This document shows positions 7,634 through 16,160 of a stretch of 34,043 nucleotides of DNA, piece after piece. This DNA is from Desulfobacterales bacterium. Its GTDB lineage: Bacteria; Desulfobacterota; Desulfobacteria; Desulfobacterales; JAUYIZ01. The position numbers and the translations under genes are program-made. The first letter of the stretch is position 1; the number at the start of each line of letters is the position of its first letter. The notes under the pieces were generated by a model. The model had not been told where the DNA came from. It searched no databases and saw nothing but the letters and a program-made list of their open reading frames with translations. Where the stretch lies: positions 1 to 34,043 of the forward strand of contig JAUYIZ010000081.1 in the NCBI GenBank assembly GCA_030688615.1, in the 5' to 3' direction.

Positions 7634-9388
7634 TCAACACACGCCACACAGGGTGCACGATTCCGGATGACAGGCCGGGGATGTCTGGCCCTGTTTGGCC
7701 CTGAGATATTCTTGCATTAAAAAGGATTTGTCAATGCCGTGATCGATAAAGTCCCAAGGCAGCCGCTCGACAAAGGGACGTTCTCGGCAGACATAGTAAT
7801 GCGCGTTGATGGGGGAAGCTTTTAAGGTTTGGGCCCAATTTCCCTGGTTTTCATGGGCTAAAGACAGCAGCCGGCCCGTTTTGCGGTCCCCGCGTGAAAA
7901 CAGGGCCTGAATGAATGCCCAGCGCACAATGTCGGCATGCACCCGGAGGTTGGCGACCCGCTTCAGTCCGGTTTTCACCTGTTTTATCTTTTGTTTCAGT
8001 GATTTCTCCTCTTCCATCGCCACCCACTGAAACGGCGTGGAAGGCTTGGGAACAAAGCAGTTCAGGCTGATCGTAATCTCTCCGATTCGCTTTTTTGCCC
8101 GGCTGGACTTTAAAAACCGGTGTTTGACCTTTTTGCACAGGCTGATGATCGCCTCAATGTCCTCCTGGGTTTCAAAGGGAAGCCCGATCATGAAATAAAG
8201 TTTCAGGTTAAGGATTCCCCCGGCCACAAGCATTTCGGCGGCATTTAATATGTCCGACTCGGTAATGCCCTTGTTAATTACATCGCGCATGCGCTGAGAT
8301 CCGGCATCCGGGGCAATGGTGGCTGTCTTTATCCGGCTCTTTCTGAGGGTGGCGATCAGGCTGCCGGAAAGGGCATCGGCCCGTAAGGAGCTGAAGGATA
8401 TTCTGACATCCTTTTCATCTACCAGGCCGCACAGCTTTTCGATTTCAGGCAGATCGGAAACCGCAGCGCCCACCAGGCCGATTTTGTCGCCGGCTAAAAT
8501 CCCCTGCTGAACGCACGTTTCAAGCAGGGAGAAGGGGCGGAATCTCGGGGGGCGATAGATATATCCTGCGCTGCAGAACCGGCACCCATGGGCACAGCCT
8601 CTGGCAACTTCAATCAGAAACGTGGAGTCAAAGGAGGTGTCGGAAGTTAAAATGGCGCTGGTGGTCGGCACATCCGAGAGATCTTTAACATAGGCCCGTT
8701 GAATTTTTTCGGGAACGTCCATGATGGCCTTGAATGAATGAAGGCTCCCATCATCATGATACGTCGTCCGGTAGAAGGCGGGGACATAGGCGCCGGGAAG
8801 CTGCTGAGCCAGGGATTTTAAACACGATGCGCGGTCCGGAGCGGACCGGTAGATTTCAATCAGCCGGGCAAGCATTTCCTCGGCTTCGCCGATCAGAAAA
8901 CAATCGATAAAGGAACTCAGAGGTTCCGGGTTCGAGGTGCAGGCGACCCCCCCTGCAATCACGAGAGGGTGGGGGGTATCTCTCTCTTCGGACTGCAGGG
9001 GAAAGCCCGCCCTTGCTAAAATGGATAAGATGCCGGGGTAGTCATTTTCAAATGAAACGGAAAAAGCGATAATATCAAAATCAGTAAGGGGCCGGCCGGA
9101 CTCGACGGTGGCCACGGCATGTTGCTTGGGTCCCGCCGATGCCTGCCGCTGCAAGGCCCTGGACCCTGCAGGTCCCGGGTATCCGTCTTCCGGATAAAAA
9201 GCCCTTTCGCATACGACATAATCTATGTTGTTGAAAATCCGGTAGACGGTTTGAAATCCGAGATTGGACATTCCCACATGATAACTGTTGGGATAAATGA
9301 GAGCGATTTTAATGCGTCCCTTCCAGTCTTTTCGAATCGTATTGCGTTCGGATTCATATGCCCGGCGGTAGTTTTTTACCTTTTTCAA
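7634..9388 (-). CDS. Radical SAM protein of the TIGR03960-like B12-associated family
   Basis: 584 residues. The N-terminus (about 25-180) is a B12-binding-type Rossmann region starting RIKIALIYPNSYHVGMSNLG, without a DxHxxG cobalamin-ligand motif. The radical SAM core follows, with ARGCAHGCRFCSAG giving cluster ligands C265, C269 and C272. A cysteine-rich tail (C573, C578, C581, C584) could bind another cluster. This family is widespread in anaerobes, and the relatives I recall may sit next to or be fused to a DUF2344 protein (TIGR03936), which is absent here. The substrate is unknown. The reading frame begins with TTG at 9388-9386, overlapping the TGA of ftsZ (TTGA), and no good ATG start exists nearby, so translation is probably coupled to ftsZ. 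Confidence 0.85.
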   Translation of the reverse strand: MKKVKNYRRAYESERNTIRKDWKGRIKIALIYPNSYHVGMSNLGFQTVYRIFNNIDYVVCERAFYPEDGYPGPAGSRALQRQASAGPKQHAVATVESGRPLTDFDIIAFSVSFENDYPGILSILARAGFPLQSEERDTPHPLVIAGGVACTSNPEPLSSFIDCFLIGEAEEMLARLIEIYRSAPDRASCLKSLAQQLPGAYVPAFYRTTYHDDGSLHSFKAIMDVPEKIQRAYVKDLSDVPTTSAILTSDTSFDSTFLIEVARGCAHGCRFCSAGYIYRPPRFRPFSLLETCVQQGILAGDKIGLVGAAVSDLPEIEKLCGLVDEKDVRISFSSLRADALSGSLIATLRKSRIKTATIAPDAGSQRMRDVINKGITESDILNAAEMLVAGGILNLKLYFMIGLPFETQEDIEAIISLCKKVKHRFLKSSRAKKRIGEITISLNCFVPKPSTPFQWVAMEEEKSLKQKIKQVKTGLKRVANLRVHADIVRWAFIQALFSRGDRKTGRLLSLAHENQGNWAQTLKASPINAHYYVCRERPFVERLPWDFIDHGIDKSFLMQEYLRAKQGQTSPACHPESCTLCGVC

Positions 9389-10569
9389 TCCGCTTTTCTT
9401 CTCAGGAATGTGGGTATCTCCAGATCGTTGTTATCGATGACCAGTCCCCGATATCCCCTATAAGTGGAACCGGTGGATTCGCCCACGGCATGTTTCTGGC
9501 GAATAAATGTCGGCTCGTCGTAATTGATGCCCGCTTTAATATCCTCGGGGGTGACATCCCTGATTTTGCCCCTGGGGATAAAATCATCCTGTTTTCGCGC
9601 GACCGGGTCCGATTTGGAACCGATTCCCGTTGCGATGACGGTCACCCTGAGCTCATCTCCCACGCCATCATCTATGACGGTTCCCCAGATGATCTCGGCA
9701 TCCTCACCGACCTCCTTGTATATCCGGTCCGAGGCCTCGGTCATCTCTTCCATGGTTAAACTGCTGCCGCAGGTGATGTTCATCAGGACGCCCTTGGCGC
9801 CTGAAATGGAAATATCCTCCAGCAGCGGGTGAGAGATGGCGCGCTCGGCGGCTTCCACCGCCCGGTTTTCGCCGCTGGATGTTCCGATCCCCATGATCGC
9901 CATTCCGGCCTTGGACATGGTGGTTCTCACGTCCGCGAAATCCAGATTGACCAGGCCGGGCATCATGATCAAGTCGGTGATTCCTTTGACCGAGTGCAGA
10001 AGAATTTCGTCTGCCTTGGCGAACATCTCCAGCATGGTTGCATGTTTGGATGCCAGGCCCCTGAGCCGGTCGTTCGGAATGGTGATGACCGTATCGGCGA
10101 CCTCTCTTAACCTGCAGATCCCTTCTTCGGCCTGCCGGGCGCGCTTGAGGCCCTCAAAGGAAAAGGGTTTTGTAACCACAGCCACAGTTAACGCTCCGAT
10201 TTCCTTGCAGATTTCAGCAATAACCGGCGCTGCTCCGGTACCGGTTCCCCCGCCGAAACCGGCGGTGATAAATACCATGTGGCTGCCTTCAAGGGCGTTC
10301 CGGATGGCCTCCATGTCTTCCCGGGCCGCCTCGGAGCCCACCATCGGATTGGCCCCCGCGCCGAGGCCGTCGGTCAGCTTTTGGCCGAGCTGGATCTTAA
10401 GGGGCGCTTTGGAAACATCCAGCGCCTGGAGATCCGTGTTGGCGGCGATGAACCTTACCCCCTGGAGCTTGGAGTTGATCATGTTGTTGATTGCATTTCC
10501 CCCTGCCCCCCCCACGCCGATAACCTTGATTTTTGCCGAGTTCTCGTTTTCTACATATTTGAACATCAT
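9385..10569 (-). CDS. ftsZ: Cell division protein FtsZ
   Basis: 394 residues, a bacterial tubulin homologue that polymerises with GTP into the Z ring at mid-cell. N-terminal nucleotide loop GVGGAGGNAINNM (18-30), tubulin signature GGGTGTG (106-112), synergy loop around NLDFADVRTTM, then a variable linker and the C-terminal peptide IPTFLRRKAD that docks FtsA and other partners. Two ATGs stand in tandem at the start (10569 and 10566). The only Shine-Dalgarno candidate is a run of 13 G (10572-10584 on the opposite strand as C), preceded by seven A. It is the last cell-wall gene of the cluster, with the radical SAM gene overlapping its stop. Confidence 0.97.
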   Translation of the reverse strand: MMFKYVENENSAKIKVIGVGGAGGNAINNMINSKLQGVRFIAANTDLQALDVSKAPLKIQLGQKLTDGLGAGANPMVGSEAAREDMEAIRNALEGSHMVFITAGFGGGTGTGAAPVIAEICKEIGALTVAVVTKPFSFEGLKRARQAEEGICRLREVADTVITIPNDRLRGLASKHATMLEMFAKADEILLHSVKGITDLIMMPGLVNLDFADVRTTMSKAGMAIMGIGTSSGENRAVEAAERAISHPLLEDISISGAKGVLMNITCGSSLTMEEMTEASDRIYKEVGEDAEIIWGTVIDDGVGDELRVTVIATGIGSKSDPVARKQDDFIPRGKIRDVTPEDIKAGINYDEPTFIRQKHAVGESTGSTYRGYRGLVIDNNDLEIPTFLRRKAD

Positions 10570-10591
10570 TTCCCCCCCCCCCCCTTTTTTT
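10570..10591 (-). promoter_or_regulatory. Homopolymeric G13 ribosome-binding region of ftsZ
   Basis: On the coding strand seven A (10591-10585) and thirteen G (10584-10572) run to within 2 nt of the first ATG and 5 nt of the second. No other purine-rich SD is present. A G tract of this length is prone to slippage in replication and to sequencing error. A change in its length would alter SD-to-start spacing, not the reading frame. Confidence 0.6.
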
Positions 10592-10635
10592 GTGCTCGTT
10601 TTTTGATCAATGCCCTGATCGGTTAACCGCAGTAT

Positions 10636-11862
10636 TTAAACAACATCCTTAAACCACCTTTTCATCTGGGTAATGATCCGGTTGAAAATATTCGTGTCCC
10701 GGATGCGAAATTTCTTGGGGGTCTGATTCCGGGCGCCGAAAAGAACCAGGCCGACCCCTGTGGCATACATTGAATTGTTGACCACATCGGTCAAACCTTT
10801 AATGCCGATGGGCTTGCCGAGGCGGACCGGATGATTAAAAATGGATTCGGCAACTTCCGTGGCCCCGTGTAAGAGGGCGGAACCGCCGGTTATCACCACT
10901 CCTGATGAAATGATATTTTCCATTCCCGCCCGGTAAATTTCTCTGTTTATGAGCAAAAAGATTTCTTCCATCCGGGGTTTCAGAATTTCTCCGAGAATCT
11001 GCCTGGATATTTTTCTGGACCTGCGCCCTCCCATGCCCGGAACCTCTATGGTCTCATCATCATCGAAATGGCCGGCGATACAGGTGCCATACCTGATTTT
11101 GATTTTCTCTGCTTCATTGATCGGCGCCTGCAGGCCGATGGCTAAATCCTTTGTCAGATTGTTCCCGCCGATGGCCAGTACGAAAGTGTGTTTAATGCTT
11201 TTGTTGGAGAATATGGCCAGATCGGTGGTGCCGCCCCCAAGATCCAGCAAGGCGGTGCCCAGCTCTTTTTCTTCCGGGGCCAGCACGGCTTCTCCGGATG
11301 CCAGCGGTTCCAGGACAATATCGCACACATCCAGCCCGGCGCGGTTGGCGCATTTTACAATGTTATGGGCCGATGCCACGGCGCCGGTTACAATATGAAT
11401 TTTGGCTTCCAGCCGAACTCCGGACATTCCCACCGGATTCATAATCTCGTTCTGGTCGTCCACAATGAATTCCTGGGGAAGGACATGAATCACCTCTCTG
11501 TCCATGGGAATGGCCACGGCACGGGCGGCATCGATCACACGATCCACGTCGCTCTGGGTGATTTCCGGCCCTTTGATGGCCACGATCCCCCTGCTGTTGA
11601 ATCCGGTGATATGGCCGCCGGCGATTCCGGCGTAAACAGATGAAATTTCACACCCGGCCATAAGCTCGGCCTCTTCAACCGCCTGCTTGATTGATTTCAC
11701 GGTTGCTTCGATGTCAACCACCACTCCTTTTCGAAGGCCGATGGAAGGATGCGTGCCGATACCGATGATATTAATTTCGTTTCTGTCCACCTCGCCGACA
11801 ATCGTGCATATTTTAGTGGTTCCGATATCAAGGCCGACAATGAGATTTTCATGGTCCTTCAT
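10636..11862 (-). CDS. ftsA: Cell division protein FtsA
   Basis: 408 residues, an actin-like ATPase that anchors FtsZ to the membrane and recruits later divisome proteins. ATP-binding motifs: GLDIGTTKIC (10-19), LDLGGGTTDLAIF (206-218) and ITGGSALLHG near 324-333. The 1C subdomain lies between the first two. The last 15 residues (NRIITQMKRWFKDVV) form the amphipathic membrane-targeting helix. An AAGGAGG site 6 nt before the ATG lies inside the last codons of ftsQ, which stops 1 nt before the ftsA start. A 66-bp spacer holding the G13 tract separates it from ftsZ. Confidence 0.96.
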   Translation of the reverse strand: MKDHENLIVGLDIGTTKICTIVGEVDRNEINIIGIGTHPSIGLRKGVVVDIEATVKSIKQAVEEAELMAGCEISSVYAGIAGGHITGFNSRGIVAIKGPEITQSDVDRVIDAARAVAIPMDREVIHVLPQEFIVDDQNEIMNPVGMSGVRLEAKIHIVTGAVASAHNIVKCANRAGLDVCDIVLEPLASGEAVLAPEEKELGTALLDLGGGTTDLAIFSNKSIKHTFVLAIGGNNLTKDLAIGLQAPINEAEKIKIRYGTCIAGHFDDDETIEVPGMGGRRSRKISRQILGEILKPRMEEIFLLINREIYRAGMENIISSGVVITGGSALLHGATEVAESIFNHPVRLGKPIGIKGLTDVVNNSMYATGVGLVLFGARNQTPKKFRIRDTNIFNRIITQMKRWFKDVV

Positions 11863-11863
11863 A

Positions 11864-12715
11864 TTATGCCTCCTTAGCGTTCTGGCCGGGCGCCTGGGTC
11901 TTATGGGGATTGACCACGATGCGGTGTAAACTTTTCAAGTCAATCGATTCGATATTTGAAAAGAACCTTTTTCTGTCCATATGGAAAAGAATTTCTTTCA
12001 GGCGGTCATACTTGCGGGGGTAATCTTGATACCCGATCTTGATGACTTTGGTCTCGTCAAAAGCATAAAGAGTCACGCCGATTTCCCTGTCCACCTGAAT
12101 TTTTTTGATGATCCGGTTGGGAAGAACGCTATCGGGTTTTTGCCCGAGCGCAAGAATTTCCATAACCGCAGTAAAGGGAATGCTTTGGGGTTCTCCGGGC
12201 GCATTCAGGTCTGAGAATGTCAGCCCTTGAATGACGGGCAGGTTGTCACGAATCGAATCGTCCCATTCTTTGAATATTTCACCATGGGAATTGACCAGAA
12301 ACTTTCGCCCCATATCCAGAACGGCCAGGGGTTGGTGCTCTGTTATCCGGAGTGTGAGCTGATCGGGAAGCTCTCTGCTGATTTCAGCCTCGGCAATCCA
12401 GGGGTGAGCCAGCAGTCGTTTTCTGGCCGTTGTAAGGTTTACGGCCAGAATATTGGTGTCCCGGGCGATTCCCACCTGTTCGAGCACTTGCTCGGGGGTG
12501 AGGCGCTGGGCGCCCAAAACGTTGATCTTTTTTGCCCGGTAATAGCTCCACTGGGTTATAAAATCATAAGAGAACATGAACACCAGGCTCACGGCCACCA
12601 GACCCGAAACGACAACAGCGGTTTTCAAGATGAATTTCAGGCGATGTTTCGTGATGAACCGCTTGGGTGCGATCCTGTGCTTGTAACAATTTTTTCGTAT
12701 CCGTTTAGGTCCCAA
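11864..12715 (-). CDS. ftsQ: Cell division protein FtsQ (DivIB)
   Basis: A bitopic divisome protein that joins FtsL and FtsB to the division site. A very basic N-terminus, a membrane helix (about residues 27-50 in my numbering), a POTRA domain starting at INVLGAQRLTPEQV, then the FtsQ/DivIB domain with ILAVNLTTARKRLLAHPWIAEAEISRELP split over its first strands. The open frame extends to 12775, but that would overlap murB by 71 nt. I prefer the TTG at 12715, preceded at 9 nt by GAGG in murB, giving 283 residues. The first ATG-type codon at 12775 has no better signal. Function call is sure; the start is not. Confidence 0.88.
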   Translation of the reverse strand: MGPKRIRKNCYKHRIAPKRFITKHRLKFILKTAVVVSGLVAVSLVFMFSYDFITQWSYYRAKKINVLGAQRLTPEQVLEQVGIARDTNILAVNLTTARKRLLAHPWIAEAEISRELPDQLTLRITEHQPLAVLDMGRKFLVNSHGEIFKEWDDSIRDNLPVIQGLTFSDLNAPGEPQSIPFTAVMEILALGQKPDSVLPNRIIKKIQVDREIGVTLYAFDETKVIKIGYQDYPRKYDRLKEILFHMDRKRFFSNIESIDLKSLHRIVVNPHKTQAPGQNAKEA

Positions 12716-13655
12716 TGATTTTAACCTCTGGTTTGAGTTCAATCTTAAAGTTCTCCCATACGGTGTCCTGAACAATTTTCATTAAAGAGAGTATGTCCGC
12801 AGCCGATGCCCCTCCCGTATTGACAATAAAGTTGGCATGCTTGGTGGATATGGCGGCGTTGCCGATTTTTTTCCCCTTCAGTCCGGCCATATCGATGAGC
12901 CTGCCCGCTTTTTCTCCGGTTGCCGGATTCTGAAAAAAGCAGCCGGCGCTGGGAAGGTGGGTCGGCTGGCGGGTTTTGCGGGCCTTGAGTTTTTCCCGGG
13001 AATCTTTTTGTAGGTGGTCCGGGCTGGAAGGGCGCAGGCAAAAATCGCCCTCCAGAATAATGAATGACCCGTTGATGACCCTGGCAGGATGACCTTTCAA
13101 TGAAAATTTCCTGTAGGAAAAATCAAATTCTTCTTTTGGAACTTTATGTGTCGTTCCCGGGGGCAGCATGATCCTGACGGCGTCCAGGACATTTTCGATT
13201 GAGCCCCCGTCCGTTCCCGCATTCATTGCGATCCCCCCGCCCACGGTCCCCGGTATGCCCAGGGCAAAATTCATTCCTTCCAGGCCGTTGCGGATGGCAA
13301 AAACGCAGAGCGATTGCATTTTTGCCCCGGCCATGGCCGTTACCCGCACCTGGTCGGTCTTTTTTTCGGTGCAAGATATTTTTGTCAGGCCTTTTGCCAG
13401 CGTGATGACAATTCCTTTAATGCCCGTATCTTTGACGAGAAGGTTTGTCCCGCCGCCCATGATAAAATAGGGTATTTGCCTCTGCCGCGCCCAGCTCAGC
13501 ACTCCGGGTAAATCCTCCAGCCTCTCTGCGGCCCAGAACGCTTCCGCAGGCCCCCCCACCTGAAAAGAGGTGTGTCTGGACATGGGCTCGTCGAATATAA
13601 CGTTCCTGCCCAAAATTTCCGACAACTCCAATTTTAATGCGGCATCAAGTGTCAT
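12705..13655 (-). CDS. murB: UDP-N-acetylenolpyruvoylglucosamine reductase MurB
   Basis: FAD-dependent reductase that makes UDP-N-acetylmuramate with NADPH. FAD-binding motifs: FIMGGGTNLLV, and GIPGTVGGGIAMNAG in the middle. The catalytic serine segment is SAGCFFQNP, and the C-terminal domain ends with LKPEVKIIG. The length (316 residues) and the compact C-terminal domain resemble type II MurB enzymes. The ATG at 13655 overlaps the murC end by 11 nt and has GGAG about 12 nt upstream. An ATG at 13679 would add eight residues but has no usable SD. No ddl gene lies between murB and ftsQ, unlike in gamma-proteobacteria. Confidence 0.95.
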   Translation of the reverse strand: MTLDAALKLELSEILGRNVIFDEPMSRHTSFQVGGPAEAFWAAERLEDLPGVLSWARQRQIPYFIMGGGTNLLVKDTGIKGIVITLAKGLTKISCTEKKTDQVRVTAMAGAKMQSLCVFAIRNGLEGMNFALGIPGTVGGGIAMNAGTDGGSIENVLDAVRIMLPPGTTHKVPKEEFDFSYRKFSLKGHPARVINGSFIILEGDFCLRPSSPDHLQKDSREKLKARKTRQPTHLPSAGCFFQNPATGEKAGRLIDMAGLKGKKIGNAAISTKHANFIVNTGGASAADILSLMKIVQDTVWENFKIELKPEVKIIGT

Positions 13656-15060
13656 GGATGGTGCTTTCTCCGGACGCATGCTCCGGGGTTTCCGACAATT
13701 CCTCCATCACCGTTTCGCCCACCTTCCACACGTCGCCGGCCCCCAGGGTCAGAAGGAGATCTCCTGCGGTCAATATGCCTTTCACATATAAAACCGCGTC
13801 GGCAAAATCCTCTCTGAAGTGGACGTCTTTATGACCATGGTCTCTGATTTTCTGTAATAAAACCCGGCTGTCCACGCCGGGCATGATTTTTTCCCCCGCA
13901 GCGTAGATGGGCAGCAGCACCAGAAGGTCCGACTGGTAGAAGGCGCGTGAAAATTCGTCCAGAAGCGCCTGGGTCCGGGTGTAGCGGTGCGGCTGAAACA
14001 CCACGATGATACGTTTGTCGGGCCAGCATCCCCGGACGGCGGCAAGGGACGTTTTGATTTCGGTGGGGTGATGGCCGTAGTCATCCACAAAAGTAATCTC
14101 TTTCACCGTGCCTTTGATCTCCAGCCGGCGCTGAACCCCATCGGATGTTTCAAGCGCTGACTTGATGACATCAAAGGAAATCCCGAGTTCAACGCCCACC
14201 GCGATGCTCGCCAGGCAATTGTTAACATTGTGAACACCCGGCAGATTCAAAATGATTTCCCCGAGAGGCTGGCCGAGATGATAGAGCGTGAATTTGCTTT
14301 TCAGCCCCTCGAAAATCAGGTTTCTGGCCTGGAAATCAGCCTGACTGCTCATGCCGTAGGTGGTGTATCTTTTTTTGATTAAAGGAATCAGCTCCTGAAT
14401 GGATTCGTTGTCCAGGCAAAGCACCGCCAGGCCGTAGAAAGGAATTTTATCGATAAAACTTAAAAATACTTCCTTGATGGCGTTCAGATCCTTGTAGAAA
14501 TCGAGATGTTCCCGGTCGATATTGGTAACCACTGCGATGGTGGGGGAAAATCTCAGGAACGATCCATCGCTTTCATCAGCTTCGGCAACGATGAAATCCC
14601 CCTTCCCGAGGAGTGCGTTGGAATCAATGCTTTTCAATTTCCCGCCGATCACCACGGTGGGGTCAAGCCCTCCTTTTCCCAGTACGGACGCGATCAGCGA
14701 GGTTGTGGATGTTTTGCCGTGGGCGCCGGAAATTGCGATGCTGTATTTGAGCCGCATCAGCTCGGCGAGCATTTCAGCTCTGGGTATGACCGGGATCGAC
14801 ATCCTGTGGGCGGCCACCACCTCGGGATTGTCCGGGCCGATGGCCGACGAGGTCACAATGACATCGGCCTGTTCCATCTGTGTACCGGAATGTCCGTTAA
14901 ATATGACGCCCCCCATGCGCGCCAGGCGCCGGGTGATGTCGGATGACTTCAGATCGGAGCCGGATACTTTATATCCCAGGTTGAGCAGCAGTTCCGCGAT
15001 GCCGCTCATTCCGATCCCTCCGATTCCCACAAAGTGTATGTGATATGGTTTCTGATACAT
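13645..15060 (-). CDS. murC: UDP-N-acetylmuramate--L-alanine ligase MurC
   Basis: 471 residues, Mur ligase fold. The N-terminal UDP-binding domain opens HFVGIGGIGMSGIAELL (9-25). ATP P-loop GAHGKTSTT (112-120). Central motifs include EADESDGSFL and DDYGHHPTEI, the latter a MurC-type signature. The ligase adds L-alanine to UDP-MurNAc in the cytoplasm. The stop lies within the murB start region and murG ends 4 nt before its start, so it is part of the tightly packed cluster. Confidence 0.97.
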   Translation of the reverse strand: MYQKPYHIHFVGIGGIGMSGIAELLLNLGYKVSGSDLKSSDITRRLARMGGVIFNGHSGTQMEQADVIVTSSAIGPDNPEVVAAHRMSIPVIPRAEMLAELMRLKYSIAISGAHGKTSTTSLIASVLGKGGLDPTVVIGGKLKSIDSNALLGKGDFIVAEADESDGSFLRFSPTIAVVTNIDREHLDFYKDLNAIKEVFLSFIDKIPFYGLAVLCLDNESIQELIPLIKKRYTTYGMSSQADFQARNLIFEGLKSKFTLYHLGQPLGEIILNLPGVHNVNNCLASIAVGVELGISFDVIKSALETSDGVQRRLEIKGTVKEITFVDDYGHHPTEIKTSLAAVRGCWPDKRIIVVFQPHRYTRTQALLDEFSRAFYQSDLLVLLPIYAAGEKIMPGVDSRVLLQKIRDHGHKDVHFREDFADAVLYVKGILTAGDLLLTLGAGDVWKVGETVMEELSETPEHASGESTIHDT

Positions 15061-15064
15061 AAGG

Positions 15065-16156
15065 TTATGGACCCACCAAGTTGTAGCAGTCTTTTACGAT
15101 ACATCCGGCGGCATCCGGATTTCCCAGGCGCTTTGCATTGCGCCCCAGCTGTCTTAACGCGTCGGGGTTAAAAGCATAGTAAGCGATTCTGTCCGCAAGC
15201 ATCTGTGGCGTGAGATCTTTTTGAAGAATCATTTCAGCCGCGCCTCGGTCCGAAAGCGACCTGGCGTTGGACACCTGATGATTGTCGGCCGCAAAAGGAA
15301 AGGGGATCAGCAGGCTCCCCTTGCCGCCGGCGGTTAATTCCGCAACGGTGGTGGCGCCGGCGCGGCAGATCACCAGATCGGCTCGCTGGTATTGCCGGGC
15401 CATGTCTTCGAAAAAAGGCGCTACGGCGGCTGAAATGCCGGATTTCAAATAGGCCTGAGCGACCATTTCCGCATCAAAAGGGCCGGTCTGGTGGATGAAT
15501 TTATAGGCCTTCTTTTCTTTCAGATATGAAATGGCGCCGAGGATTGCCATATTGATCGCGTGCGCCCCCTGGCTTCCCCCCATAACCAGCACGGTAAAAG
15601 GCGCTGTTCCCGGCCCCTCCTCTGGGTCGAGCCGTCGGTCCGGATGGGAAAGAATTTCCTGCCGCACCGGGTTTCCCGTGAAGTGCGCCTTGGCCTGATT
15701 CTTTCCGATTTTTGTGTCCGGAAAGGAGACATATATGCGATCGGCCACGTAGGATAAAAGCCGGTTGGTAATTCCGGGGATTTTATTCTGTTCACAGATC
15801 GCTATCCTGACCCGCAAAAGCCAGGCGCCCAGCACCACCGGAGCCGAGGAATAGCCGCCAACGCCGATAACCAGATCCGGCCTGAAATCTTTCAGGATGC
15901 TCAGTACGCTGAAAATGGCTGTGGGTATTTTCAATATTGCCCGCACTTTCCTGTGAAAACGTTTTCCTTTGATGCCTTCTGCCCGGATACAGGCCATCGG
16001 ATAACCTGTTTTTGCCAGGGTCGACCTTTCAAAAGGGTTTCCCGTGCTGATGAAAAGGACCCTGGCGCCGGAATTTTTTGCCGTAAATTCCCGGGCGATG
16101 GCAAGCCCCGGGAAAAAATGGCCGCCGGTCCCCCCTCCTGCAATGACCACACGCAT
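15065..16156 (-). CDS. murG: MurG glycosyltransferase (lipid I to lipid II)
   Basis: 363 residues from the ATG at 16156. GT28 GT-B fold: donor/acceptor loop GGGTGGHFFPGLAIA near the N-terminus, a second glycine loop VMGGSQGAHAIN mid-protein, and the UDP-GlcNAc-binding segment VICRAGATTVAEL followed by PFPFAADNHQ. It transfers GlcNAc to lipid I at the inner face of the membrane. The open frame continues upstream to 16225, but this would run 65 nt into ftsW. The chosen ATG begins the conserved MRVVIAGGGTGGH and sits 4 nt after the ftsW stop. Confidence 0.97.
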   Translation of the reverse strand: MRVVIAGGGTGGHFFPGLAIAREFTAKNSGARVLFISTGNPFERSTLAKTGYPMACIRAEGIKGKRFHRKVRAILKIPTAIFSVLSILKDFRPDLVIGVGGYSSAPVVLGAWLLRVRIAICEQNKIPGITNRLLSYVADRIYVSFPDTKIGKNQAKAHFTGNPVRQEILSHPDRRLDPEEGPGTAPFTVLVMGGSQGAHAINMAILGAISYLKEKKAYKFIHQTGPFDAEMVAQAYLKSGISAAVAPFFEDMARQYQRADLVICRAGATTVAELTAGGKGSLLIPFPFAADNHQVSNARSLSDRGAAEMILQKDLTPQMLADRIAYYAFNPDALRQLGRNAKRLGNPDAAGCIVKDCYNLVGP

Positions 16157-16160
16157 ACGG

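Noticed and set aside
12716-12775. N-terminal extension of FtsQ into murB
   Set aside because: The additional residues are out-of-frame murB sequence, and a TTG with a GAGG site at 12715 gives a normal FtsQ length.
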